From Chitinophaga fulva (GTDB lineage: Bacteria > Bacteroidota > Bacteroidia > Chitinophagales > Chitinophagaceae): 64,000 nucleotides of DNA. The notes under the pieces were generated by a model, which was not told the DNA's origin, made no database searches, and saw only the letters and a list, made by a program, of their open reading frames with translations. The stretch lies in the NCBI RefSeq assembly GCF_012927205.1, contig NZ_JABBGC010000004.1, positions 372,001 through 436,000 on the forward strand, given 5' to 3'. The first letter of the stretch is position 1, and each line of letters opens with the position of its first letter. Both the position numbers and the translations under genes were made by a program. This document shows positions 1 through 7,841 of the stretch, piece after piece.

Positions 1-310
1 CGGTGACGGTTACACGATAATGCTCCTTTGCCAGTTGAAGACGGTTGAAATACAGGATACCGTCCCGGATATTGCCGTTGGAGGTGCTGACCTGTATTTT
101 ATTCCAGCGAAGGTTGCCGCGCAACATACCTGCGGTTTGGCGGGTGCTGCTGTCGCTATACACGAATTCCAGTCCGATAGGTATACGGTCATAGAGTTCG
201 GCCACAGCCGTGGTATCGTACCACACATTGATACGTGCAACCTTTGCCTGTTGGGCTTGTGCCAACAAAGTGAGCAGCAGTGATATGGACAGCAGCAGGT
301 ATTTTTTCAA
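1..310 (-). CDS. N-terminal part of a secreted protein of unknown function (runs off window)
   Basis: The leftward reading frame opens with a TTG at 310 and is still open at base 1, so only about 103 residues are visible. They begin with a signal peptide: two lysines, a leucine-rich core and an LAQAQQ-type cleavage region near residue 20. The mature part is polar, with aromatic residues spaced as in a beta-sandwich. I do not recognise the family. No ATG precedes the signal peptide in frame, so TTG is the only plausible start. It lies 11 bp after the ribE stop and is probably co-transcribed with it. Confidence 0.6.
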   Translation of the reverse strand, partial: MKKYLLLSISLLLTLLAQAQQAKVARINVWYDTTAVAELYDRIPIGLEFVYSDSSTRQTAGMLRGNLRWNKIQVSTSNGNIRDGILYFNRLQLAKEHYRVTVT

Positions 311-321
311 AGTCTTATGGT

Positions 322-909
322 TTATCGCACTGCCATTTGTCTGGCTACGTACTTGCCCAGAATGTCAAACTCCAGATTAACGAGGTGTCCCGGGTGCATG
401 AATTGTACGTTGGTGAATGCGAACGTATATGGTATGATGGCCACTGAAAATTCCTTTTCGGTGATATCGAATACAGTGAGGCTGATGCCGTTCATGCAGA
501 TGCTTCCTTTTTCCACGATCAGGCCGGCGTTGGCAGTGGGATAGGTGAAGCGGTACAACCAGCTGCCGTTCTGCTCTTCGCGGGAGACGCAGGTACCGGT
601 GCCATCTACGTGGCCTTGTACGAGGTGCCCGTCTATACGGCCGTTGAAGACCATGGCCCTTTCCAGGTTAACCCTGGCGCCTGGCACGAGCAGTGACAGA
701 TTGGTTTTCTGCAATGTTTCCGCGACAGCTACCACTTCGTAGGTATCGCCCTGTATATTGGTAACGGTAAGGCATACACCGTTATGGGAAACGCTCTGGT
801 CTATTTTGAGTTCACCGGCAACAGACGACTTGATATTGATAATGAGATTACCGCCGTCTTTGCGGGTGGACATAACTTCTCCTGTTGTTTCAATGATTCC
901 TGTGAACAT
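322..909 (-). CDS. ribE: Riboflavin synthase, alpha subunit
   Basis: It converts two molecules of 6,7-dimethyl-8-ribityllumazine into riboflavin and the pyrimidine precursor, the last step of riboflavin synthesis, in the cytoplasm. The 195-residue length is typical. The protein starts with the family signature MFTGIIE and contains two homologous lumazine-binding barrels (about residues 1-90 and 97-190), the second introduced by the VQGHVDGTG stretch. It is the first recognisable gene after the leftward adenosyltransferase gene and no other rib gene is nearby, so the pathway is dispersed. The start follows directly from the conserved N-terminus. Confidence 0.95.
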   Translation of the reverse strand: MFTGIIETTGEVMSTRKDGGNLIINIKSSVAGELKIDQSVSHNGVCLTVTNIQGDTYEVVAVAETLQKTNLSLLVPGARVNLERAMVFNGRIDGHLVQGHVDGTGTCVSREEQNGSWLYRFTYPTANAGLIVEKGSICMNGISLTVFDITEKEFSVAIIPYTFAFTNVQFMHPGHLVNLEFDILGKYVARQMAVR

Positions 910-930
910 GCAGCGAATTTAAGAAAAAAA

Positions 931-1491
931 CTATACCCTTGGTTTCCAGGGAATTTCTTCCACGCCCAGCTTGTGGCCGGTCCAGCGGGCCAATACAAAG
1001 AGGTAATCGCTCAGGCGGTTGATGTATTTGAGTACCAGCGGTTCGATGAACATCTCATGTTCCTGCATACCTACGCAGAGCCTTTCGGTGCGGCGGCATA
1101 CACAGCGGGCAATATGGCAGGTAGATACGGCTACATGTCCGCCCGGAAGAACGAAGTGTTTCATGGGAGGCAGCTCTTCATTCATTTTATCGATGCTGGT
1201 TTCCAGCAACTGGATATCTGCTTCGTGGAGGTCTGGGATGCGCATTTTGGTTTCCTTGTCAGGGTCGCAGGCGAGTGCTGCGCCGACGGTGAACAGGCGG
1301 TCCTGTATTTCCTTCAGCAGGGTTTTGGTGTCCGGATCTGCCATGTAATCGTTGACCAGCCCGATATAGGAGTTCAGCTCATCTACGGTGCCATAGGCAT
1401 CTATGCGAAGATCGCTCTTGGGTACTTTGGTACCGCCTATCAGGGAGGTTTTGCCTTTATCCCCTGTTTTGGTGTATATTTTAAGAGACAT
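931..1491 (-). CDS. Cob(I)alamin adenosyltransferase, PduO type
   Basis: It transfers adenosine from ATP to cob(I)alamin, making coenzyme B12. The 186-residue protein begins with the family signature KIYTKTGDKGKTSLIGG (ATP binding), then DAYGTVDELNSYIG, and carries the CRRTER motif in the C-terminal helix, whose arginines contact ATP in this family. The frame is open further upstream (to 1581), but those codons overlap the next gene and encode unrelated sequence, so the ATG at 1491 is chosen. It sits in a leftward run between the LolD-like ATPase and ribE. The cofactor use of the cell cannot be judged from this window. Confidence 0.92.
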   Translation of the reverse strand: MSLKIYTKTGDKGKTSLIGGTKVPKSDLRIDAYGTVDELNSYIGLVNDYMADPDTKTLLKEIQDRLFTVGAALACDPDKETKMRIPDLHEADIQLLETSIDKMNEELPPMKHFVLPGGHVAVSTCHIARCVCRRTERLCVGMQEHEMFIEPLVLKYINRLSDYLFVLARWTGHKLGVEEIPWKPRV

Positions 1492-1525
1492 GTCTTTTTT
1501 CTGCAAAATACGAATTACGCAGCGG

Positions 1526-2239
1526 TCATGATTTGAGCAGGGCTTCTTTTTTCTCATTGACCCTGTCAGACTCGATGACACCGTCTCTCAGGCGGATGAT
1601 CCTTCTGGCGTGATCGGCGATATCTTCCTCATGCGTAACCAGTACTACGGTGTTGCCGGAAGCGTGGATACTGCCGAATATGTCCATGATTTCGATGGAG
1701 GTTTTGGTATCGAGGTTACCGGTAGGTTCGTCCGCGAGGATGAGGGAAGGGTCGTTCACGAGGGCGCGGGCGATGGCCACACGCTGGCACTGGCCACCGG
1801 AAAGTTCGTTGGGTTTATGTTTGTAGCGGTCGCCCAGCCCTACCCGTTCGAGCATCAGGCGTGCTTTTTCCTCCCTTTCTTTTTTGCCGATACCAGCATA
1901 GATCAGGGGTACGGCCACATTTTCGAGGGCGGTGAGGCGGGGCATGAGGTTGAACTGCTGGAAAACGAAGCCGATTTCTTTACCGCGAACGCCGGCGAGG
2001 TCATTGTCTTCCATGGTGCTCACGTCATGGCCGCTCAGGATATATTTACCGTCGGTAGGGGAGTCCAGGCATCCGAGAATGTTCATGAGCGTGGATTTAC
2101 CGGAGCCGGAAGGTCCCATCAGGGCAACATACTCGTTTTTAAAGATGTCCAGGGATACCCCCTTGAGTACCGGTAGCTCATTTTTACCTAAAAAATAGCT
2201 TTTTCTGATGTCTTCCAGGTGGATAACGGACTTTTGCAT
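1526..2239 (-). CDS. ABC transporter ATP-binding protein, LolD/MacB type
   Basis: This is a cytoplasmic ATPase subunit of 237 residues. Walker A (GPSGSGKST) is at 42-50, the Q-loop near 94, the LSGGQ signature at 146-150, Walker B (LILADE) at 166-171 and the switch histidine at about 203. The GNLDTKT stretch after Walker B is typical of the LolCDE/MacB/FtsE family, which energises FtsX-like permeases for lipoprotein release or export. No cognate permease is adjacent; the FtsX-type permease at 61.3 kb is far away, so pairing is unknown. It starts 4 bp after the gatC stop, which suggests one transcript. Confidence 0.9.
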   Translation of the reverse strand: MQKSVIHLEDIRKSYFLGKNELPVLKGVSLDIFKNEYVALMGPSGSGKSTLMNILGCLDSPTDGKYILSGHDVSTMEDNDLAGVRGKEIGFVFQQFNLMPRLTALENVAVPLIYAGIGKKEREEKARLMLERVGLGDRYKHKPNELSGGQCQRVAIARALVNDPSLILADEPTGNLDTKTSIEIMDIFGSIHASGNTVVLVTHEEDIADHARRIIRLRDGVIESDRVNEKKEALLKS

Positions 2240-2243
2240 GTGG

Positions 2244-2534
2244 TTATTTCTTTATGACTTTCGGTACCTCGAAGTATTCAGAGGTGGCCGCAGGTGCGTT
2301 TTGAAGGCCTTCTTCCCGGGTGATGGTGGTCATCACCTTATCTTCCCGGAAAACATTATAGTCAGCGGTAAGATGTAACAACGGTTTTACATCGGTAGTA
2401 TCCAGTTCATTGAGTTTCTCCACAAAGGTGATCATCCGCTGGAGATCGCCACGGATGGCGGTTTTCTCCTGCTCATTGAATTCCAGTCTGGCGAGATCGG
2501 CTAACTGTTGTACCAGGGCGTCGTTCACTTCCAT
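2244..2534 (-). CDS. gatC: Asp-tRNA(Asn)/Glu-tRNA(Gln) amidotransferase subunit C
   Basis: This is the small structural subunit of the GatCAB transamidase, which amidates misacylated Glu-tRNA(Gln) or Asp-tRNA(Asn). The roughly 96-residue protein shows the family pattern: an N-terminal helix with LADLARLEF, a central helix with the MITFVEKLNELDT motif, the DVKPLLH stretch and an acidic, REDKV-containing tail. gatA and gatB are not in the window. An in-frame ATG lies two codons upstream (2540); I prefer 2534 because family members usually start at this point. It is the first gene of the leftward run towards the LolD-like ATPase. Confidence 0.9.
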   Translation of the reverse strand: MEVNDALVQQLADLARLEFNEQEKTAIRGDLQRMITFVEKLNELDTTDVKPLLHLTADYNVFREDKVMTTITREEGLQNAPAATSEYFEVPKVIKK

Positions 2535-2720
2535 AATCAAATTAAATCAAAAAATAATAAAATGTAATTGCCAAAATGATGGTATCTCAAAAATAGGGAT
2601 AAACGGAGAGCTTTCAACAGCCTTCCATCGCCTTTTTGGACAATTTATGATATTTTTTTACAGATCGGTGGATAAGGGAATATTAAAAGCTAACAGCTAT
2701 TCTTTAAATTGCGCCCTGTT

Positions 2721-3731
2721 ATGGCTACAGAAAAAGAAATTGTGGTGAGCGGCATACGCCCCACCGGTTATTTGCATTTAGGCAATTATTTTGGCGCGAT
2801 CCGTAATTATATCCGGATGCAGGAAGAGTTTGACTGCTACTTTTTTGTGGCGGACTGGCATTCGCTGACGACCCATCCGAACCCGAAAGACCTGCAAGCC
2901 AATGTGATGCGGGTGCTGGCAGAAAACATCGCTTCCGGCCTCGATCCGGAAAAGGTGACCCTGTACGCCCAAAGTCATGTACCGGAAATAGCGGAGCTGT
3001 ATCTCCTGATGAATATGCTGGCTTACAAAGGTGAGCTGGAGAAAGTACCTACGTTTAAAGACAAGGTAAGATTGCAGCCTGAAAACGTGAACGCCGGCCT
3101 GTTGACCTACCCGGTGTTGATGAGCGTGGACATTCTTATTCAGCGTGCCGTGAAAGTGCCGGTGGGCAAAGACCAGGGACAACACCTGGAAATGGCCCGC
3201 AACTTCGCGCAGCGTTTTAATAACCGTTATGGTGAGCTGTTCCCTGAACCGGTAGCCTTCAACTATGGCGATAACCTCGTACGCATCCTGAGCCTCGACG
3301 GTAAAGGGGGTAAAATGAGCAAGAGCGAAAATGAAATGTCTACCATCTATTTATCTGATGATGATGACAAAATTCGCAAGAAACTGAGCAAAGCGAAAAC
3401 CGACAGCAGTAGCGGCGTACCGGGCGAACCTATGCCGGAATCCGTGGCCAACCTGATTGTGTTGATGGAACTGGTGTCCAGCCCTGATACTGTTAAGTTT
3501 TATGTAGATGCTTTTAATGCCGGCACGATCCGCTATGGTGATATGAAAACTCAGCTGGGGGAAGATATGGTGAAATTTATTGCGCCTATCCGCGAAAAAG
3601 CCAAAGACCTGCAAGAAAATCGGACCTATCTGCATAAGATCATGAAAGAAGGTGCTGAAAAAGCGCGGGCAAATGCGGCACAAACTTTGCAACAGGCGAG
3701 AAATCTCATTGGTTTAAACTATTTTGAGTAA
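2721..3731 (+). CDS. trpS: Tryptophanyl-tRNA synthetase
   Basis: It charges tRNA-Trp with tryptophan. The 336-residue protein is a class I synthetase with a HIGH-like HLGN motif at residues 19-22 in the GIRPTGYLHLGN context and a KMSKS loop at about 198-202. The length is normal for bacterial TrpRS. The open frame extends back to a TTG at 2709, but the ATG at 2721 matches the conserved N-terminus (MATEKEIVVSGIRPTG). Its substrate tRNA-Trp is encoded 24 kb away beside tuf. The following kinase gene begins 44 bp after the stop, so the two may be co-transcribed. Confidence 0.96.
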   Translation: MATEKEIVVSGIRPTGYLHLGNYFGAIRNYIRMQEEFDCYFFVADWHSLTTHPNPKDLQANVMRVLAENIASGLDPEKVTLYAQSHVPEIAELYLLMNMLAYKGELEKVPTFKDKVRLQPENVNAGLLTYPVLMSVDILIQRAVKVPVGKDQGQHLEMARNFAQRFNNRYGELFPEPVAFNYGDNLVRILSLDGKGGKMSKSENEMSTIYLSDDDDKIRKKLSKAKTDSSSGVPGEPMPESVANLIVLMELVSSPDTVKFYVDAFNAGTIRYGDMKTQLGEDMVKFIAPIREKAKDLQENRTYLHKIMKEGAEKARANAAQTLQQARNLIGLNYFE

Positions 3732-3775
3732 CCACAGCTGTCAGCAATTTTCAGTATTCACGACCTTTCATTAGC

Positions 3776-4411
3776 ATGGCAAAACAAAATAAAATCAAAC
3801 ATATCGCGATCGCCGGCAATATCGGCGCGGGTAAAACCACCCTCACCGAAATGCTCTGCCGCCATTACAAATGGCATCCGCAGTATGAAGATGTAGAGCA
3901 CAACCCATATCTGAACGATTTTTATGAAGATATGCCCCGTTGGTCTTTCAACCTGCAGGTGTATTTCTTAAACGGCAGGCTGAAACAACTGCTCGAAATC
4001 CAGAATGGAAAAGAGACAGTGATACAGGACCGCACCATCTATGAGGATGCGCATATCTTCGCGCCTAACCTGTATGAGATGGGCCTGATGACCAAAAGGG
4101 ATTTTGATAATTATTTCAACTTCTTCCAGACGCTGAAAAGCATGGTGAAACCGCCAGACCTGCTGATTTACCTGCAGGCGTCCGTTCCCACGCTGGTAGC
4201 CCAGATACAGAAAAGAGGAAGAGAATATGAAGAAAATATCCGGCTTGATTATCTCAAACGGCTAAACGAATATTACAACAACTGGATTGAGAAATACGAT
4301 GAAGGTCCATTGCTGGTAATTGATATTGATAAAAATAAATTCCCCGAGAGCGATGAAGACCTCGGAGAGATTATTTCAAAAATAGATTCCCAGCTGCACG
4401 GGCTTTTCTGA
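3776..4411 (+). CDS. Deoxynucleoside kinase (deoxyadenosine/deoxyguanosine kinase family)
   Basis: It is a salvage enzyme that phosphorylates deoxynucleosides with ATP in the cytoplasm. The 211-residue protein has a P-loop GNIGAGKT at residues 14-21, an acidic-aromatic stretch (YEDVEHNPYLNDFY) of the substrate pocket, the DRTIYED catalytic motif near residue 84 and an arginine-rich lid (QKRGREYE) near residue 145. These are diagnostic of the dNK family. Exact base preference cannot be read from sequence. A strong terminator follows 24 bp after the stop, closing the trpS-dNK unit. Confidence 0.9.
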   Translation: MAKQNKIKHIAIAGNIGAGKTTLTEMLCRHYKWHPQYEDVEHNPYLNDFYEDMPRWSFNLQVYFLNGRLKQLLEIQNGKETVIQDRTIYEDAHIFAPNLYEMGLMTKRDFDNYFNFFQTLKSMVKPPDLLIYLQASVPTLVAQIQKRGREYEENIRLDYLKRLNEYYNNWIEKYDEGPLLVIDIDKNKFPESDEDLGEIISKIDSQLHGLF

Positions 4412-4435
4412 TCCTGACGGCAACATCTTATTACG

Positions 4436-4470
4436 CCCCGTCTGGCAACCGCCAGACGGGGTTTTTATTT
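4436..4470 (+). terminator. Intrinsic terminator after the deoxynucleoside kinase gene
   Basis: An 11-bp perfect GC-rich stem (4436-4446 with 4451-4461, AACC loop) is followed by TTTTTATTT. Confidence 0.93.
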
Positions 4471-4568
4471 TCCAGGAAAATTTTTTCCCGCGTTTAGAAG
4501 TGATTAACATTTGCCATTTTTTCCCGGTGTATGTTTGTCGTACAAGAATTGTTTGTTAAACCCCCGCT

Positions 4569-5357
4569 ATGAAACCATTGTTACTGACCATTGTTTGTGT
4601 GTCATACTTTCTGTTGACGTATGCACAGTTTTTATCGACGCCGGCCGGGAAAGACGCTGCCGCAGGCAGTTACAGCCGTCGTTTTCAACAGGTGGCATCG
4701 GCCGCCTATCAACCCGCCGGGTTGTCTTGTCTGCGCGCCTTTACAGCAGGTATTTATGCAGAACAGCGTTTTCTACTACAGGAGATTCCGCTTTATCAGG
4801 CGATGGCCGCTATCCCCGCAGGGGCCGGTGCGTTTGGTTTACAGTTGATGCGGTTAGGTAGTAGCGTTTACTACCGGCAACAGGCAGGGCTGGCCTATGG
4901 CATGCGGCTGGGGCGGAAAGTCGGACTGGGGCTGCAAGGCAGTTATCTTACGGAAATGATATCCGGGTACGGCAGTCACACTGGTGTAGCCGTGACAGGT
5001 GGCTTGTTATGGCATGCCAGTGAACAATGGCATACCGGCATCCGTGTCAGCCATTCCCGGCCAGGGACGACCATATACAGCGCCGGTATTGGCTTTGAAG
5101 CTTCCTCCGCTTTTTTACTGAGTGCCGAAATAGGAAAAGCCGACGATGAAACCGCGTGGCTGAAAGCAACAGCCACCTACCGGATCGTTCCGCCGCTGGC
5201 GTTGCAATGGGGATTTGCCACTTGTGCACCCTTTCAGCATGCCGGTATCACCATTCATTGGCATATGCTGCAGATCATGTTTGCAGCCGGCTTTCATCCT
5301 CAACTGGGCATTACACCTTCAACCACTATCATATGGCAGCGGGATGGTACAGAATAA
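4569..5357 (+). CDS. Exported beta-rich protein, probably outer membrane
   Basis: The 262-residue protein has a signal peptide of about 20 residues (hydrophobic core LLLTIVCVSYFLLTYAQ). The rest is alternating hydrophobic/polar, glycine-rich beta-strand-like sequence with many aromatic strand ends, resembling the small PorV/PorQ-like outer-membrane proteins of Bacteroidota, but I cannot assign a family. Its 3' end overlaps the start of the next outer-membrane gene by 25 bp, so the two are translationally linked and probably act together. No catalytic motif is visible. It is preceded by 98 bp after the terminator, where its promoter must lie. Confidence 0.65.
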   Translation: MKPLLLTIVCVSYFLLTYAQFLSTPAGKDAAAGSYSRRFQQVASAAYQPAGLSCLRAFTAGIYAEQRFLLQEIPLYQAMAAIPAGAGAFGLQLMRLGSSVYYRQQAGLAYGMRLGRKVGLGLQGSYLTEMISGYGSHTGVAVTGGLLWHASEQWHTGIRVSHSRPGTTIYSAGIGFEASSAFLLSAEIGKADDETAWLKATATYRIVPPLALQWGFATCAPFQHAGITIHWHMLQIMFAAGFHPQLGITPSTTIIWQRDGTE

Positions 5358-7396
5358 CTGTGACGTTGCTGCTGTTGTGTGGTAGCTGGGAGAAGGTGAC
5401 AGCCAGACAGGAAACGGAACTGCCAGCCGTTATGGAAAATGCGCTGGAAAATGAAACCGCTGCAACAGACGCCGCGTCAGACGATGATGAGAACTGGCAG
5501 CAGCTGGAAGACTTTATGCGGCACAAGATACAGCTGAATACCGCGGACGAGGCTACGTTACATTCGTTAGGAATGCTGACAGATATACAAGTGCAGGAGT
5601 TCCTGACCTACAGACGGCTGTTGGGCGACCTGGTCAGTATCTACGAACTACAGGCGGTGCCGGGGTTTGAGCCGGATGTGATACGGCAGTTGTTGTCCTA
5701 TGTGAAAGTAGGGAATGATCTTATGCCGCATTACAACATGCATGACTACCTGCATAAAGGCGGACATACTGTATTGTTACGTTACGGCAGGCAGCTGGAA
5801 AAGTCACGCGGATACCAGGGTACAGCCACTGCGGCACCGGCCTATCAAGGCAGTCCGGACAAGGTGCTGCTGCGTTACCGGTATAGTTTTCCGCGCTACA
5901 TCAGCTGGGGCATCACGATGGAGAAAGATGCCGGCGAGCCATGGGTCGGGTTTCCGAAGCAATATGGTTTCGACTATTACAGCGCGCACCTGTTTGTCCG
6001 TAACGCAGGATGGCTGAAGACCGTCGCCCTGGGAGATTACACAGTGAACCTGGGACAGGGGTTGTTGCAGTGGCAGGCGCATGCCTATGGTAAAGGTGCG
6101 GCTGCCATGCAGATAAAGCGGGAAGGTGACGTGTTACGGCCACATACTTCTGCCGGAGAAAATAATTTCTTCCGGGGAGCGGCTGCTACGTGGGAGCAAC
6201 GGGCATGGCAGGCGACAGCCTTCGTGTCGCTGCGCCGGCTGGATGGTACACTGGCACCTGCTAATGATCAGGAAGAAGCGAGTGCGACTGCCTTGCAACG
6301 TAGCGGTTATCATCGTACGCTGGCGGAGCTGTCCCGCAAAGGTGCCGTGCAGCAGTGGAGCGGTGGTGGTTGTATCCGTTATCAGCGCCATCGCTGGCAG
6401 CTGGGCGCCAATGTGGTCAGTCATCGCCTCGATCCCGCGCTGCAAAGAGAGTTGAAGCCTTATAGCCAGTTTGATTTCACCGGTGCACAATTAACCGGCG
6501 CCAGTGTGGATTATGCGGCGTACTGGAAAAATGTCCATCTGTTTGGTGAGGTGGCTGCCAGCGACAACGGTAAACCTGCCATCGTGCAAGGCGCACTGGC
6601 CAGCGTGGCGCCTATGGTGGATGTAGCGATGGTCTATCGTTATTATGATAAGGCTTACCAGTCTTTTTATACCAGCAGCTTCGGAGATGGTTCCCGGACG
6701 GTGAATGAACAGGGATGGTATACTGGTGTCAGTATGTTGCTCAGCAACCGCTGGAAGATAGAGGGATATGTGGATTTCTTTCGTTTCCCCTGGCTGAAAT
6801 ACCGTGCGGATGCGCCATCCGGCGGACATGATTTTTCAATGCAGGCGGTATACACGCCGAATAAACGCAAACGGCTGTCGCTGCGGATCACTAATGCTAC
6901 CCATGCAGAAAACAGGAAGGTCCCGGGCAATGCACTGAACGTATTGAAGGATGTAACGTCAACGCACATACGTTTACAAGGCGAATGGACATATAGCCGC
7001 AGCTGGCAGTTCCGCGCGAGAGGGGAGTACAGCAGTTATGCAGCGGATACCGGCAGGAAAACAGGATGGATGGCGTATCTGGAAGCAGCATGGCATCCGC
7101 GTGCATGCCCACTGGTACTCAATGCAAGACTTGCCCGTTTCGGAACGGCAGACTATAACACACGGATATACGCTTACGAACGCAGCGTGCTATATGACAA
7201 TGCAGTATCCATGTTGTATGGAGATGGTTGGCAGTACTATCTGAATGCAAAGTGGAAAATAAGCCGTCATTTGTCTTGCTGGATACGGATGCATCAGGTG
7301 CTATATTCCGGGCAACAAACCATTGGTACGGGGCAGGAAATGATTCCGGGAGACAGAAAAACCTTTTTTCAGTTGCAACTGCTTCGATCATGGTAA
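5333..7396 (+). CDS. Helix-hairpin-helix domain protein with outer-membrane barrel-like body
   Basis: This is a 687-residue exported protein. The start chosen is the ATG at 5333, because it gives a signal peptide (RITVTLLLLCGSW core) directly; the 59 codons open upstream overlap the preceding gene and look non-coding. Residues about 60-125 hold two ComEA-like helix-hairpin-helix motifs (the LNTADEATLHSLGML and LVSIYELQAVPGF segments). The remaining 550 residues are beta-strand-rich with alternating aromatics and end in a strand finishing with W, as outer-membrane barrels do. Proteins with this HhH-plus-barrel arrangement occur in Bacteroidota, but their role is unknown to me. It overlaps its upstream partner by 25 bp. 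Confidence 0.7.
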   Translation: MAAGWYRITVTLLLLCGSWEKVTARQETELPAVMENALENETAATDAASDDDENWQQLEDFMRHKIQLNTADEATLHSLGMLTDIQVQEFLTYRRLLGDLVSIYELQAVPGFEPDVIRQLLSYVKVGNDLMPHYNMHDYLHKGGHTVLLRYGRQLEKSRGYQGTATAAPAYQGSPDKVLLRYRYSFPRYISWGITMEKDAGEPWVGFPKQYGFDYYSAHLFVRNAGWLKTVALGDYTVNLGQGLLQWQAHAYGKGAAAMQIKREGDVLRPHTSAGENNFFRGAAATWEQRAWQATAFVSLRRLDGTLAPANDQEEASATALQRSGYHRTLAELSRKGAVQQWSGGGCIRYQRHRWQLGANVVSHRLDPALQRELKPYSQFDFTGAQLTGASVDYAAYWKNVHLFGEVAASDNGKPAIVQGALASVAPMVDVAMVYRYYDKAYQSFYTSSFGDGSRTVNEQGWYTGVSMLLSNRWKIEGYVDFFRFPWLKYRADAPSGGHDFSMQAVYTPNKRKRLSLRITNATHAENRKVPGNALNVLKDVTSTHIRLQGEWTYSRSWQFRARGEYSSYAADTGRKTGWMAYLEAAWHPRACPLVLNARLARFGTADYNTRIYAYERSVLYDNAVSMLYGDGWQYYLNAKWKISRHLSCWIRMHQVLYSGQQTIGTGQEMIPGDRKTFFQLQLLRSW

Positions 7397-7841
7397 ATAC
7401 CTCCTAAATTGATTTTAAATTTTATTATTCTAAATGTGTGATTATTAGTTGATTATATACTTTGGGGTCTTTGCTGTTAAAAAAATGTTAACTACAAAGG
7501 AGCTAGAAAGGTTTTTTTTTATAACTTGGGGATGTTCAACCAAAATCTAAATCCTAAAAAACTAAACTATCAATGAGCCGCTTTTGAGAAAAGCTGTGCC
7601 CTTCTTTAGCAATGGCTATTCCAACTTGCTATCTTATTTGCTTGTTTGCTCGTTTGCTTGTGACTATATGCGATTATAGAAATGGTTTTTGCTGTCTACC
7701 ATAAGTTAAATCAAAGCCTGATTAGAAATTAGTTATGCCGATAGCGGTGTGTACAATTGTATTGTATATACCAGGTTTACGACAACGATATATGCTGGAC
7801 GCGTGTCCACTTTCTTTTTCAACCAAAATTTGAATCTTTTT
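7397..7841 (+). other. Long AT-rich non-coding leader before susC
   Basis: These 445 bp hold no convincing gene. Visible items are three head-to-tail 8-bp units of the form TTTGCTYG at 7637-7660, and an imperfect 19-bp direct repeat beginning TTCAACCAAAAT at 7535-7553 and 7818-7836 (17 of 19 identical). The second copy ends 5 bp before the susC ATG. I see no clean TTTG/TAnnTTTG promoter, so expression probably needs an activator. Confidence 0.5.
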